From NCBI GenBank assembly GCA_965602035.1, contig OZ271919.1, forward strand, positions 2,418,001-2,482,000: DNA of 64,000 nucleotides, written 5' to 3'. This document shows positions 51,053 to 58,829 of the stretch, one piece after another. The DNA comes from Natronospirillum sp965602035. Its GTDB lineage: Bacteria; Pseudomonadota; Gammaproteobacteria; Pseudomonadales; Natronospirillaceae. Each line of letters opens with the position of its first letter. The first letter of the stretch is position 1. Under the pieces are notes generated by a model. The model saw only the letters and a list, made by a program, of their open reading frames with translations, was not told where the DNA came from and did no database searches. A program made the translations under genes and the position numbers.

Positions 51053-51270
51053 CCGGCTTCTTCGAACTCCCTGAGTCGCGCGATGACATAATCCAGACGC
51101 TCTCGCGCCTCTTCATGACTTGAGGCCCACTCCTCCCGTTCGCGTTGCCACGAAGCCTGCTCCTGTTGACGCTCCTGCTCAAGAGTGGCTACGACCTGAC
51201 GCAGACGTTGATGCTCCCGGATCAGGGTGTCCAGGCGGGCTTCCAGAGCCAGCCATTTCTGGTGCGACAT
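51049..51270 (-). CDS. TIGR02449-like coiled-coil protein
   Basis: 73 residues from the ATG at 51270; an earlier ATG at 51297 is also in frame. The entire protein is a heptad-rich Glu/Arg/Leu helix (LEARLDTLIREHQRLRQVVA, ARERLDYVIARLREFEE), like the small proteins annotated next to zapA in Pseudomonas-type genomes. A division role is inferred from position only. It overlaps zapA by 4 nt. Confidence 0.75.
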   Translation of the reverse strand: MSHQKWLALEARLDTLIREHQRLRQVVATLEQERQQEQASWQREREEWASSHEEARERLDYVIARLREFEEAG

Positions 51271-51349
51271 GGCGTTGGGTGGCTTCCTGTTCGGCATGAA
51301 TGGTTGTGAGCTGGTAGCATAGCATAGTACCCCGATGGTGGAGGAACCA

Positions 51350-51910
51350 ATGGCGCTGGATTATTACGCGGTCGATGACACGCTGGCTGACTTCGATCCC
51401 ACGGAATCTGTGGCGTTTCTGCATGGCAGTCTGATGGCGCGATTGCTCTGTGGTGAACGGCTGTCGCGTGAAGAGTGGCTGCAAGTGGTCACGGACCTGC
51501 TGGAAATAGAAACCGCTCTGAGTGACGTGCAGGCGGATATGTTGCAGTCCCTTTATGACGAAACACTGGAGGCACTGCCTGGCCCCGGGGATCGGCGCGA
51601 CGGGCCGATGCCCCTGCTACCCGATGACGAGTCCCCACTGGCAGATCGGATGGAAGCCCTCGCGGACTGGTGTGCTGCCTTCGTCAGTACGCTCGGAATA
51701 GTCGGCCGCCTGACCGCGCCGGACGCTGAGGACCAGGAATTGCTGTCTGACCTTATTGCCATTTCTCAGCTCGACTCAGCCAGCGCGGGCGACGACGATC
51801 AGGATGATCCGGAGGGGGATTACGCGGCACTGGTGGCACACACGCGACTGGCCGGTCGGCATTTCTACGAACGCTTTGCGCCACCCAGCGCGGAGACGCC
51901 ACTACACTGA
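51350..51910 (+). CDS. ygfB: UPF0149 (YgfB) family protein
   Basis: 186 residues from the ATG at 51350, with GGAGGA just upstream. An all-helical YgfB/UPF0149 protein: ESVAFLHGSLMARLLCGERL, LADRMEALADWCAAFVSTLG, LSDLIAISQLD and YAALVAHTRLAGRHFYERFA. In P. aeruginosa a homologue (YgfB) dampens AlpA-dependent antitermination and ampDh3; the role here is unknown. The position beside zapA and pepP is conserved in many gammaproteobacteria. Confidence 0.92.
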   Translation: MALDYYAVDDTLADFDPTESVAFLHGSLMARLLCGERLSREEWLQVVTDLLEIETALSDVQADMLQSLYDETLEALPGPGDRRDGPMPLLPDDESPLADRMEALADWCAAFVSTLGIVGRLTAPDAEDQELLSDLIAISQLDSASAGDDDQDDPEGDYAALVAHTRLAGRHFYERFAPPSAETPLH

Positions 51911-51928
51911 TTCACTCAACACACTGAC

Positions 51929-52507
51929 TCACTCAAAGCCTCTGCGCAGCAGTCCGGCAATTCTGGATACATGCGGGTCGGTTGCGTTCAGCGCACGGAG
52001 CGCGCGATCAAGGCGCAGGACATAATCGGTATTGGTGCCGCTCGGCCCGGACGCGCCCGCAATCTGGCGGGCAATGGCTTCTTCCGTGGCTTCTCCCAGC
52101 CAGGCGGCGTTCTCTTCAGTGGCCCGATAGAACAGCCCCCTCGCCTGCTCGCCGGCGCCGGTCGGCTCACTGAATTCCAGTGTGACCTCCAGCCGCAGGT
52201 AGCCATTTTTTTCGCGGTGGTCCAGATGGTCGAATACGTCCGGCGTCACCCGATAGGCCAGCCCGACGCAGGTCGCGCCCGGTTGTTCAACCAGCGTCAG
52301 CACGCGACCGGGAGCCTCCGGGGTTCCCCGGTGGTCGTGAGAGGCCTGCCAGAATCGCCTGACCCAACCCCGGATACTGGCAGGTCGGGATTCCAGGTAC
52401 GGAAAGTCCACCTTATAGATCAGCGAGCCGTATCCGAACAGCCAGACATCAGAGCGACCTTTCAGATGATCCGCCTGTTGATTCAAATACCGAGTATCTG
52501 CCGCCAT
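51929..52507 (-). CDS. ChaC-like gamma-glutamylcyclotransferase
   Basis: 192 residues. The first glycine motif VWLFGYGSLIYKVDFPYLES, the conserved RRFWQASHDHRGTPEAPGRV and the catalytic-Glu segment LDHREKNGYLRLEVTL are those of ChaC proteins, which split glutathione into 5-oxoproline and Cys-Gly. It sits on the opposite strand between ygfB and pepP, where E. coli has nothing comparable. Confidence 0.9.
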   Translation of the reverse strand: MAADTRYLNQQADHLKGRSDVWLFGYGSLIYKVDFPYLESRPASIRGWVRRFWQASHDHRGTPEAPGRVLTLVEQPGATCVGLAYRVTPDVFDHLDHREKNGYLRLEVTLEFSEPTGAGEQARGLFYRATEENAAWLGEATEEAIARQIAGASGPSGTNTDYVLRLDRALRALNATDPHVSRIAGLLRRGFE

Positions 52508-52611
52508 ATTCCGCTCTTCCTGTCCGGAATTCGGACGTATTGTACTCGCTCGGGAGAATCCTGAAACTGTTATACTCGCATTCCTATTCCGGTCAGGAGT
52601 TGTACACGCTT

Positions 52612-53946
52612 ATGACAGAGCCGATGCTCACCAATGCAACCTTCCAGCGTCGACGCCGGCAACTGATGAAGCAATTGCCGACCGGTAGTGTTGCGGTCAT
52701 TCCCGGTGCCGGGGAGATGCCCCGTAACAATGACGTGGATTATCCGTTTCGTCAGCAGAGCGACTTTCTGTATCTTACCGGCTTCAGTGAGCCTGATGCC
52801 CTGTTGGTGCTTGCGCCGGAGCGTGATGAAGGGGAGGCCGTGCTGTTCTGCCGGCCCCGGGACAAGGCCATGGAGATCTGGAATGGTTATCGGCTCGGCC
52901 CGGAGGGGGTTGTCAGCCAGCTGGGTCTGGACCAGGCGTTTTCGATTGATGACATAGACGATACGCTTCCCGGGTTGATCGACGGGCGCAGCCAACTGTA
53001 CCTGCCTTTGGCAGAGAACCCGGAGTTCGATGCCCGTGTGAGTCACTGGATGGCACTGGCCCGCCAGCGTCAGCCTCGGTCCCCGGCGGCACCGGCAGCG
53101 TGGTGCGATGTACGACCGCTGATTCACGAAGCGAGGCTGTTCAAAGCGCCCGAGGAAGTCGCCATTATGCGCAAGGCTGCCGACATTTCTGCCCGTGCGC
53201 ACATCGCCGCCTGGCATGCAGCCGCTGACGCTACCCATGAATACCAGCTCGAGGCGACCATTCGTCATGCCTGTGCCTGGGATGGCGCCGTTGAATTCGC
53301 CTACCCGGCGATTGTCGGAAGTGGCGCGAACGCCTGTATTCTCCATTACACGGAAAATAATGCGCCATTGGGTCAGGGTGATCTGGTGCTGATCGACGCG
53401 GGCTGTGAGCTGTCCGGCTATGCGTCGGACATTACACGAACGTTTCCGGTCAGTGGGCGGTTCAGCCCGGACCAGAGGGCACTCTATGACCTGGTATTGA
53501 AGGCGCAACGCGCGGCCCTTTCCGAAGTGCGGCCCGGCGTCAGTGTTCGGCGACCCCATGAAGTGGTCGTCGAGGTGCTTACGGTAGGGCTTGTCGAACT
53601 GGGGCTGCTGGAGGGCGAAGTGCCGGAACTCATCAGGCAGGAATCTTATCGTCGGTTTTTCATGCATGGCACCAGTCATTGGCTGGGTCTCGATGTCCAT
53701 GATTGCGGCCGCTACAAGACCGACGGTGAATGGCGATTGCTGGAGCCCGGCATGTGCCTGACCATTGAGCCCGGCCTCTACATTGCACCCGATGACGAGG
53801 AGGCAGACCCCCGGTGGCGCGGCATCGGTATCCGAGTTGAGGATGATGTCGTGGTGACGGAAGACGGCCATGAGAATCTGTCGGCTGGCGTGCCGACAGA
53901 CCCCGATGAAATCGAGCGCCTGATGCAGACCGGCAGGGGTCGCTGA
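52612..53946 (+). CDS. pepP: Xaa-Pro aminopeptidase
   Basis: 444 residues (E. coli PepP 441) from the ATG at 52612. Two-metal ligands are all present: LIDAGCELSGYASDITRTFP (both Asp), FFMHGTSHWLGLDVHD (His), CLTIEPGLYIAPDDEEAD (Glu) and GIGIRVEDDVVVTEDGHENL (Glu). It releases N-terminal residues before proline. An antisense frame of 573 codons lies entirely over it and the tkt start; it is a shadow. Confidence 0.95.
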   Translation: MTEPMLTNATFQRRRRQLMKQLPTGSVAVIPGAGEMPRNNDVDYPFRQQSDFLYLTGFSEPDALLVLAPERDEGEAVLFCRPRDKAMEIWNGYRLGPEGVVSQLGLDQAFSIDDIDDTLPGLIDGRSQLYLPLAENPEFDARVSHWMALARQRQPRSPAAPAAWCDVRPLIHEARLFKAPEEVAIMRKAADISARAHIAAWHAAADATHEYQLEATIRHACAWDGAVEFAYPAIVGSGANACILHYTENNAPLGQGDLVLIDAGCELSGYASDITRTFPVSGRFSPDQRALYDLVLKAQRAALSEVRPGVSVRRPHEVVVEVLTVGLVELGLLEGEVPELIRQESYRRFFMHGTSHWLGLDVHDCGRYKTDGEWRLLEPGMCLTIEPGLYIAPDDEEADPRWRGIGIRVEDDVVVTEDGHENLSAGVPTDPDEIERLMQTGRGR

Positions 53947-54093
53947 CCCGAACGGGGTTTCATCCTGACGCGGTTTCAGGGAAAATGGCGCACCGGTTTT
54001 TATCGGAGCTGTTTTCCGCGCGTTCGCAGTCGTTGTGTGTGCGCGTCCGATACCAGCACTGACACCAATCAAGTCTGCAGGAGACGATCTGTA

Positions 54094-56091
54094 ATGCCCA
54101 AGCGCAGCGAGCTGGCAAATGCCATTCGAGCTCTGAGTATGGATGCGGTTCAGGCCGCCAAAAGCGGCCACCCCGGAGCCCCGATGGGTATGGCCGATAT
54201 CGCCGAGGTGCTGTGGCGCCAGTTCCTGAGCCACAACCCCACCAACCCGGAGTGGCCGAATCGTGACCGGTTCGTGCTGTCGAATGGTCATGGGTCCATG
54301 TTGCTCTATTCATTGCTGCATCTCAGTGGCTATGACCTGCCGCTTGCGGAGTTGAAGCAATTCCGTCAACTGCATTCGAAAACGCCGGGTCACCCGGAAT
54401 ACGGCTACGCACCGGGCGTGGAAACGACGACCGGGCCGCTCGGCCAGGGCTTTGCCAACGCGGTCGGTATGGCATTGGCTGAAAAAACGCTCGCAGCCCA
54501 GTTCAACCGGGACAGGCACCGGGTGGTTGATCACTATACCTATTGTTTCCTTGGTGACGGCTGCCTCATGGAAGGCATCTCACATGAGGCCGCCTCCCTT
54601 GCGGGCACTCTGGGGCTTGGCAAGCTTATCGCTTTCTACGATGACAACGGCATTTCCATAGACGGCGATGTTGACGGCTGGTTCACCGATGACACGGTTG
54701 GCCGCTTTGAATCCTATGGGTGGCAGGTGATTCCAAAGGTCGACGGCCATGACCCGGAAGAGGTTACCATGGCGATCGAGACCGCCCGGCAGAATCGCGA
54801 CCGCCCCACACTGATCTGCTGCAAGACCATTATCGGTTTTGGTGCCCCCAACAAAGAAGGTAAGGAATCGGCGCACGGTGCACCGCTGGGGGATGATGAA
54901 ATTGCCCTGGCGCGTGAGAAGCTCGGCTGGCCCCATGGGCCGTTCGAGGTTCCGCAGGCTGTTTATGATGCCTGGGACGCCCGTGGCGAGGGCCGTCGGA
55001 AGGAAGCCGACTGGCATGAGCGTATGGCGGAATACGCGGCGGACTACCCGGAGTTGGCGGCTGAACTGAAGCGGCGCCTCAGTGGCGAGCTGCCGGAGGA
55101 TTTCTCACAGCAGGTAGATGCCCATGTTCGCGCCATGAACGAGGCCGGCGCAGTCGTTGCAAGCCGGAAAGCGAGCCAGGATGCCATTACGGCGCTGGCG
55201 CCGCTCTTGCCGGAGTTCCTGGGCGGCTCGGCCGATCTGGCGGGCAGCAACCTGACCAAGTGGCCGGATTGTCAGCCACTGACACGCCTGGATGCCGACG
55301 GCAACTATATTTACTACGGCGTTCGAGAGTTTGGTATGACCGCCATCATGAGCGGTATTGCCCTGCATGGCGGGTTCATTCCGTTCGGCGGCACCTTCCT
55401 GATGTTCATGGAGTATGCCCGCAACGCTGTTCGCATGGCAGCACTCATGAAATTGCGGTCAATTCTCGTCTACACCCATGACTCGATCGGGTTGGGTGAG
55501 GACGGGCCGACGCACCAGGCGGTCGAGCAACTGACAACGCTGCGCAGTACACCGAACCTGGAAACCTGGCGACCCTGCGACACTGTTGAAACCATGGTGG
55601 CGTGGAAACAGGCCATACTCCGTACCGACGGGCCCACCGCACTGATTTTCTCGCGCCAGGGATTGCCGCACCAGAGTCGGACCGAAGACCAGATTGCGGC
55701 CATCGAACGCGGCGCTTATGTACTTCGAGACAGTACCGGTACACCGGATGTGATCCTGATCGCCACGGGCTCAGAGGTCGGTATTGCCCAGGACGCAGCA
55801 GCAGTGCTCGAAGAAAAGGGCGCTGCCGTGCGCGTGGTTTCCATGCCCTGTGCGGAACGCTTTGATCGCCAGAGCGCGGATTACCGGGAGCAGGTGCTGC
55901 CGACCGCTGTGCGCAACCGGGTAGCGGTTGAAGCGGCCAGCGTCGATTACTGGCGGAAATACGTCGGGCTTGATGGCGACGTCGTCGGCATGACTACGTT
56001 CGGTGAATCGGCGCCGGGCGGTGACCTGTACAAACACTTCGGTATCACCGCAGACAAAGTCGTGCGCAGAGCACGTGGCCTGATCGGTTAA
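54094..56091 (+). CDS. tkt: Transketolase
   Basis: 665 residues from the ATG at 54094; CAGGAG lies about 10 nt upstream. ThDP motif GDGCLMEGISHEAASLAGTL (GDG...N variant DDN), AKSGHPGAPMGMADIAEVLW at the N-terminus and the middle-domain signature VYTHDSIGLGEDGPTHQAVE. Moves two-carbon units in the pentose-phosphate pathway. A classic tkt-epd-pgk order is not seen here: a LacI regulator converges from the other side. Confidence 0.96.
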   Translation: MPKRSELANAIRALSMDAVQAAKSGHPGAPMGMADIAEVLWRQFLSHNPTNPEWPNRDRFVLSNGHGSMLLYSLLHLSGYDLPLAELKQFRQLHSKTPGHPEYGYAPGVETTTGPLGQGFANAVGMALAEKTLAAQFNRDRHRVVDHYTYCFLGDGCLMEGISHEAASLAGTLGLGKLIAFYDDNGISIDGDVDGWFTDDTVGRFESYGWQVIPKVDGHDPEEVTMAIETARQNRDRPTLICCKTIIGFGAPNKEGKESAHGAPLGDDEIALAREKLGWPHGPFEVPQAVYDAWDARGEGRRKEADWHERMAEYAADYPELAAELKRRLSGELPEDFSQQVDAHVRAMNEAGAVVASRKASQDAITALAPLLPEFLGGSADLAGSNLTKWPDCQPLTRLDADGNYIYYGVREFGMTAIMSGIALHGGFIPFGGTFLMFMEYARNAVRMAALMKLRSILVYTHDSIGLGEDGPTHQAVEQLTTLRSTPNLETWRPCDTVETMVAWKQAILRTDGPTALIFSRQGLPHQSRTEDQIAAIERGAYVLRDSTGTPDVILIATGSEVGIAQDAAAVLEEKGAAVRVVSMPCAERFDRQSADYREQVLPTAVRNRVAVEAASVDYWRKYVGLDGDVVGMTTFGESAPGGDLYKHFGITADKVVRRARGLIG

Positions 56092-56104
56092 AAGAGGACG
56101 CAAG

Positions 56105-56129
56105 GGCCGACGGCTCAGTGCCATCGGCC
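56105..56129. terminator. Hairpin between tkt and the LacI gene
   Basis: GGCCGACGG (56105-56113) pairs with CCATCGGCC (56121-56129) with one mismatch; 7-nt loop. It lies in the 44-nt gap between convergent stops. No T-run. Confidence 0.45.
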
Positions 56130-56135
56130 GCGTAT

Positions 56136-57128
56136 CTACAGGCGGGCCGTACTCTGTCGGATTACCAGAGTGGGGGAGAACTCGTTCTGCGGACAATCAC
56201 CCAGCCCATAAACGCGGTGCAGTAACATCTGCCCTGCCGACCGGGCCATCTCGGCCACCGGGTTATATACAGTGCTGAGTGACGGCGTCAGGTAGCGTGC
56301 GTAGGGCGCATCGTCAAACCCGATAACGGAAATGTCGCTCGGAATCCCGTACCCGTTTTCCCGGAGGACCTGCATGGCACCGATCGCAATGTCGTCGTCG
56401 CCCGCGAACAGGGCGCTGAAGTGTCTTTCCCGGGCCAATAGTCGAGCCATGGCTTCACGTCCACTGCCCTCGGAGAATTGGCCCTCTACCACAAGCGTGT
56501 CGTCCAGGCGGATCCCGCGCGCCAGTAAAGCCTCCTGATAGCCCTGGAGTCGATCCAGGGCATCCTGCTTCCATAGCGGGCCCGTGATACAGGCGATCGA
56601 GCGGTGTCCGAGCTCCAGGAGGTGGTCTGTGGCAATAAAACCACCCTGGCGGTTACGAAGGAAAATACTGTGCTCAATCGCGGTGGAGACGCTGCGGTTC
56701 AGGAAAACGACGGGGACCCGCTGTTGAAGCTGAGACAGAAAGTGGTCGCTCAAACGCTCTGTATGCAATGCCAGCGCATCGCAGCGACGGCTGAGCAGGA
56801 ATTCCACGGCTTCTTCTTCCAGCGCCGCGTCACTGTGCGTGGACGCGATCAGAAGCGTTTTACCGGCGCGGCGCAATGTCTGCTCCAACCCCTCCATTAA
56901 CTGCCCGTAAAATGGCCCGTTCAATTCGGACACCACTAACCCGATGCTGTTCGAGCGATTCGATGCCAGCGATTGGGCAAAGGCGTTGGGTCGATAGCCC
57001 AGGGCTGTCATTGCAGCTTCCACCCGCGCCCGGGTTGCGTCAGAGACCCGGGCACTGCCATTCATCACACGGGACACCGTAGCCTGAGACACACCTGCCT
57101 GTTCGGAAACCTGTTTTATCGTCGCCAT
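56136..57128 (-). CDS. LacI/GalR-family transcriptional regulator
   Basis: 330 residues from the ATG at 57128; a longer frame upstream is not supported. HTH and hinge are textbook (MATIKQVSEQAGVSQATVSRVMNG split as ATVSRV core, then ARVEAAMTALGYRPNAFAQS), followed by a periplasmic-binding-protein-like effector domain (SIGLVVSELNGPFYGQLMEG, LELGHRSIACITGP, VIGFDDAPYARYLTPSLSTV). It probably responds to a sugar, but no sugar operon is adjacent; a bulged palindrome at 57174-57196 lies 46 nt upstream of its start and may be an autoregulatory operator. Confidence 0.92.
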   Translation of the reverse strand: MATIKQVSEQAGVSQATVSRVMNGSARVSDATRARVEAAMTALGYRPNAFAQSLASNRSNSIGLVVSELNGPFYGQLMEGLEQTLRRAGKTLLIASTHSDAALEEEAVEFLLSRRCDALALHTERLSDHFLSQLQQRVPVVFLNRSVSTAIEHSIFLRNRQGGFIATDHLLELGHRSIACITGPLWKQDALDRLQGYQEALLARGIRLDDTLVVEGQFSEGSGREAMARLLARERHFSALFAGDDDIAIGAMQVLRENGYGIPSDISVIGFDDAPYARYLTPSLSTVYNPVAEMARSAGQMLLHRVYGLGDCPQNEFSPTLVIRQSTARL

Positions 57129-57173
57129 GAGAGCCTGTAATTCACCACGCCACGCCCATTGTCGTTGCATTGT

Positions 57174-57196
57174 CGTGTCCGCGCAAACGCGGCACG
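57174..57196. promoter_or_regulatory. Bulged palindrome upstream of the LacI-family gene
   Basis: CGTG-T-CCGCG (57174-57183) and CGCGG-CACG (57188-57196) form a 9-bp dyad with one bulged T around a 4-nt centre. LacI-family operators are symmetric, so this may be an autoregulatory operator. ATTCACCAC (57140-57148) and GTGGTGAAT (57228-57236) form a second, widely spaced inverted pair around it. Confidence 0.4.
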
Positions 57197-57346
57197 TTAC
57201 GAGGCCTGTGAATAAACGGATCACTGAGTGGTGAATGCGTTCCCATGGCGCATTGCGGCTTTCCGGTGGTTTTCCCCAATAATTGTGGATAATCCTGTGG
57301 GGAACTTTGTGAGAACAGCCGGGAACGCCCTGTTTTCAACCCTTCG

Positions 57347-57377
57347 GTTAAATTGATCAAAAAATAATCAATTTAAC
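57347..57377. repeat. Perfect 11-bp inverted repeat in AT-rich block
   Basis: GTTAAATTGAT (57347-57357) and ATCAATTTAAC (57367-57377) are exact inverse complements around CAAAAAATA. Within an AT-rich stretch it could be an unwinding element or a regulator-binding dyad. Confidence 0.7.
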
Positions 57378-57390
57378 AATTATCTATTAA

Positions 57391-57403
57391 AATCAATAGG
57401 TTG
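57391..57403 (+). promoter_or_regulatory. IHF consensus site
   Basis: AATCAATAGGTTG matches WATCAANNNNTTR at every specified position. It is adjacent to the AT-rich inverted repeat and between the second and third DnaA boxes. Confidence 0.5.
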
Positions 57404-57540
57404 CGTTTTGTTTTTAAGATGGTTTTGGCATTCTCTTCGCCTCGGTAGGGCCATCATCCGAACGTTATGGTGGATACCACAGATTGTGTATAAAAAATAG
57501 CTGAAGTAAGGGCAGGAAGCCGGAGAATGGGTGGTCAGGC

Positions 57541-57566
57541 AAAAAAAAGGGGCTGCGAACAGCCCC
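57541..57566 (-). terminator. Rho-independent terminator (minus strand)
   Basis: On the minus strand GGGGCTG-TTCG-CAGCCCC is followed by eight T (complement of 57541-57548). A classical intrinsic terminator, reading in the same direction as the dual-HTH gene, about 180 nt past its stop. Confidence 0.88.
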
Positions 57567-57674
57567 AATCAAAGATGCCACTGAGTGCCCTGGCGGGCAC
57601 TGATTACTCATCACACAGACAGGCAACAGGGAGTACAGTTGCCTGAACAAGGCTGTGAGTGTCCCGTCACAGCC
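57541..57674 (-). ncRNA. Candidate structured small RNA or 3'-UTR RNA
   Basis: On the minus strand three perfect hairpins precede the terminator: GGCTGTGA/TCACAGCC (57651-57674, 8 bp, 8-nt loop), CAGGCAAC/GTTGCCTG (57620-57645, 8 bp, 10-nt loop) and AGTGCCC/GGGCACT (57584-57601, 7 bp, 4-nt loop). The regular series of stems ending in an intrinsic terminator suggests a stable RNA, either with its own promoter or cut from the 3' end of the dual-HTH transcript. No clear own promoter or known family is recognised. Confidence 0.5.
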
Positions 57675-57747
57675 AATGTCACGATAACGCCAGAGGCAGG
57701 ACAGGGCTATATCTAAAACGATACAAAATGGCCGAGCAGATGTTGCA

Positions 57748-58659
57748 TTAATTTTCGTTATGGCAATCGGAGTAAAGCTTCATTGCTTGCTCGACGATCG
57801 TGAAAACGGACTCCTGTTGATCCGAGTTGAGCTCTGATAATAGCTGGCTCATCAGCATGAACCGCTCGTGCAGTACGGAACGGGCCCGATAGTAGTTTGT
57901 GTTATGGGTCAATTCGAGTGTTGAACGCTGCAGGCTGTATACAAAGCGTGGTAAAAGCGCGAATGAATAGGACACAGACCCTTTTTCCACGCCGAGATAG
58001 TGGCTGGTAGAGACACCAAGACCGGTGGCGAGCGCTTCCTGGCTATGCCCCAGCGATCGTCTGAGTGACTTGAGATTTTTCCCTACCGTTGCGTAGATGG
58101 CAAGGCTTCGAACTTCCTGCTCTGCCTGCGTCAGAACCTGCTGAGACAGCGACAGAATGCCGGTTGCCGGCAGTTCGAGCCGGTGTCCGGTCAGTTGGGA
58201 AAGTTGTTGGAGCAGTTGCGCGAAAAGCGATTCAGGCGCATTGCGCAGCCAGGGCGTCAGCCGGAAAAAATTGGGCGGCAGCAGGGCAGCCTGATGCTCA
58301 TATACTGAGTTGGCAAGCAACACCGTCGGCGGCGCACCAAACTGGAGTGACCACAGAGCCGCGGTATGAAGCCGTGGTACAGACGCCCCGCTCTCGTATC
58401 GGAGGTACTGTGCACGGCTTACGGACAGCCGCTCTGCAGCCTGCTGTTGCGACCAACCGCGATCAATGCGGCTGCGGCGCAATACACGGCCAATGGAGCC
58501 AGCGAGCCCACGCTCCAGCGTGCGATAGTCTGTTGTCCGTATATCGTGTTGGTCGGTCATCTCGCTGTGTTGTGCCGGCACCGGATGCTCCACATCGATC
58601 GGTATAAGCGAAAAACCGTGGCAAGGCACCGCATAATACCGCCGCGCGGTGTTCGCCAT
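57748..58659 (-). CDS. Regulator with two tandem XRE-type HTH domains
   Basis: 303 residues from the ATG at 58659 (AGGGGG upstream; MTDQHDIR at 58560 is the alternative). Two helix-turn-helix segments are visible: residues ~57-110 (RVLRRSRIDRGWSQQQAAER, SVSRAQYLRYESG) and ~195-245 (NLKSLRRSLGHSQEALATGL, GVSTSHYLGVEKG). Each has the Q-x-x-A recognition pattern of XRE/Cro. The region between is helical, and the C-terminal helix (LMSQLLSELNSDQQESVFTI) may dimerise. It diverges from the FecR-domain gene and is followed by the candidate small RNA. Function unknown. Confidence 0.8.
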   Translation of the reverse strand: MANTARRYYAVPCHGFSLIPIDVEHPVPAQHSEMTDQHDIRTTDYRTLERGLAGSIGRVLRRSRIDRGWSQQQAAERLSVSRAQYLRYESGASVPRLHTAALWSLQFGAPPTVLLANSVYEHQAALLPPNFFRLTPWLRNAPESLFAQLLQQLSQLTGHRLELPATGILSLSQQVLTQAEQEVRSLAIYATVGKNLKSLRRSLGHSQEALATGLGVSTSHYLGVEKGSVSYSFALLPRFVYSLQRSTLELTHNTNYYRARSVLHERFMLMSQLLSELNSDQQESVFTIVEQAMKLYSDCHNEN

Positions 58660-58700
58660 TCGGTGGTTGCCCCCTATTGTGCACCGCAGGCAGCCTTCAA

Positions 58701-58712
58701 GAAAGCGCTTTC
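58701..58712. promoter_or_regulatory. 12-bp palindrome between the divergent genes
   Basis: GAAAGCGCTTTC is a perfect palindrome, 42 nt upstream of the dual-HTH start and in the 170-nt gap shared with the FecR-domain gene. A candidate operator; TAAAGCG just after (58714-58720) resembles a third half-site. Confidence 0.45.
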
Positions 58713-58829
58713 GTAAAGCGTGCCATCGGGTTTTGCCGCCCAGCTCACACTTTCTGCCCTGATTGCTTTCACCATGACGTCTTACCCACTACAGTGATCC
58801 TGAACAGAGTAAAATATGGATCAAAAACC

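Larger units (their letters stand above)
57207..57493. other. Candidate DnaA-dependent origin-like region
   Basis: Three exact TTATNCACA DnaA boxes occur, all reading on the minus strand: TTATTCACA (57207-57215), TTATCCACA (57284-57292) and TTATACACA (57485-57493). Between boxes two and three lies an AT-rich block (about 57348-57399, roughly 87% A+T in an otherwise GC-rich genome), and an exact IHF consensus follows. Two GATC sites are present. These are ingredients of an oriC-type region. No dnaA, dnaN, mnmG or parAB gene is in the window, so this may instead be a DnaA-titration site, a DnaA-controlled promoter region or the origin of an integrated element. The whole 57129-57747 gap holds this, the palindromes and the candidate RNA. 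Confidence 0.5.

Noticed and set aside
52570..54291. A 573-codon minus-strand open frame
   Set aside because: It runs antisense over the complete pepP gene and the start of tkt, both with intact catalytic motifs. Its translation has no recognisable domain and is a high-GC shadow.
57584..57674. Hairpins as a CsrB/RsmZ-type RNA
   Set aside because: Only one loop on the transcribed (minus) strand contains GGA (CGGGACAC); the other loops do not, so a Csr/Rsm titrating RNA is not supported.
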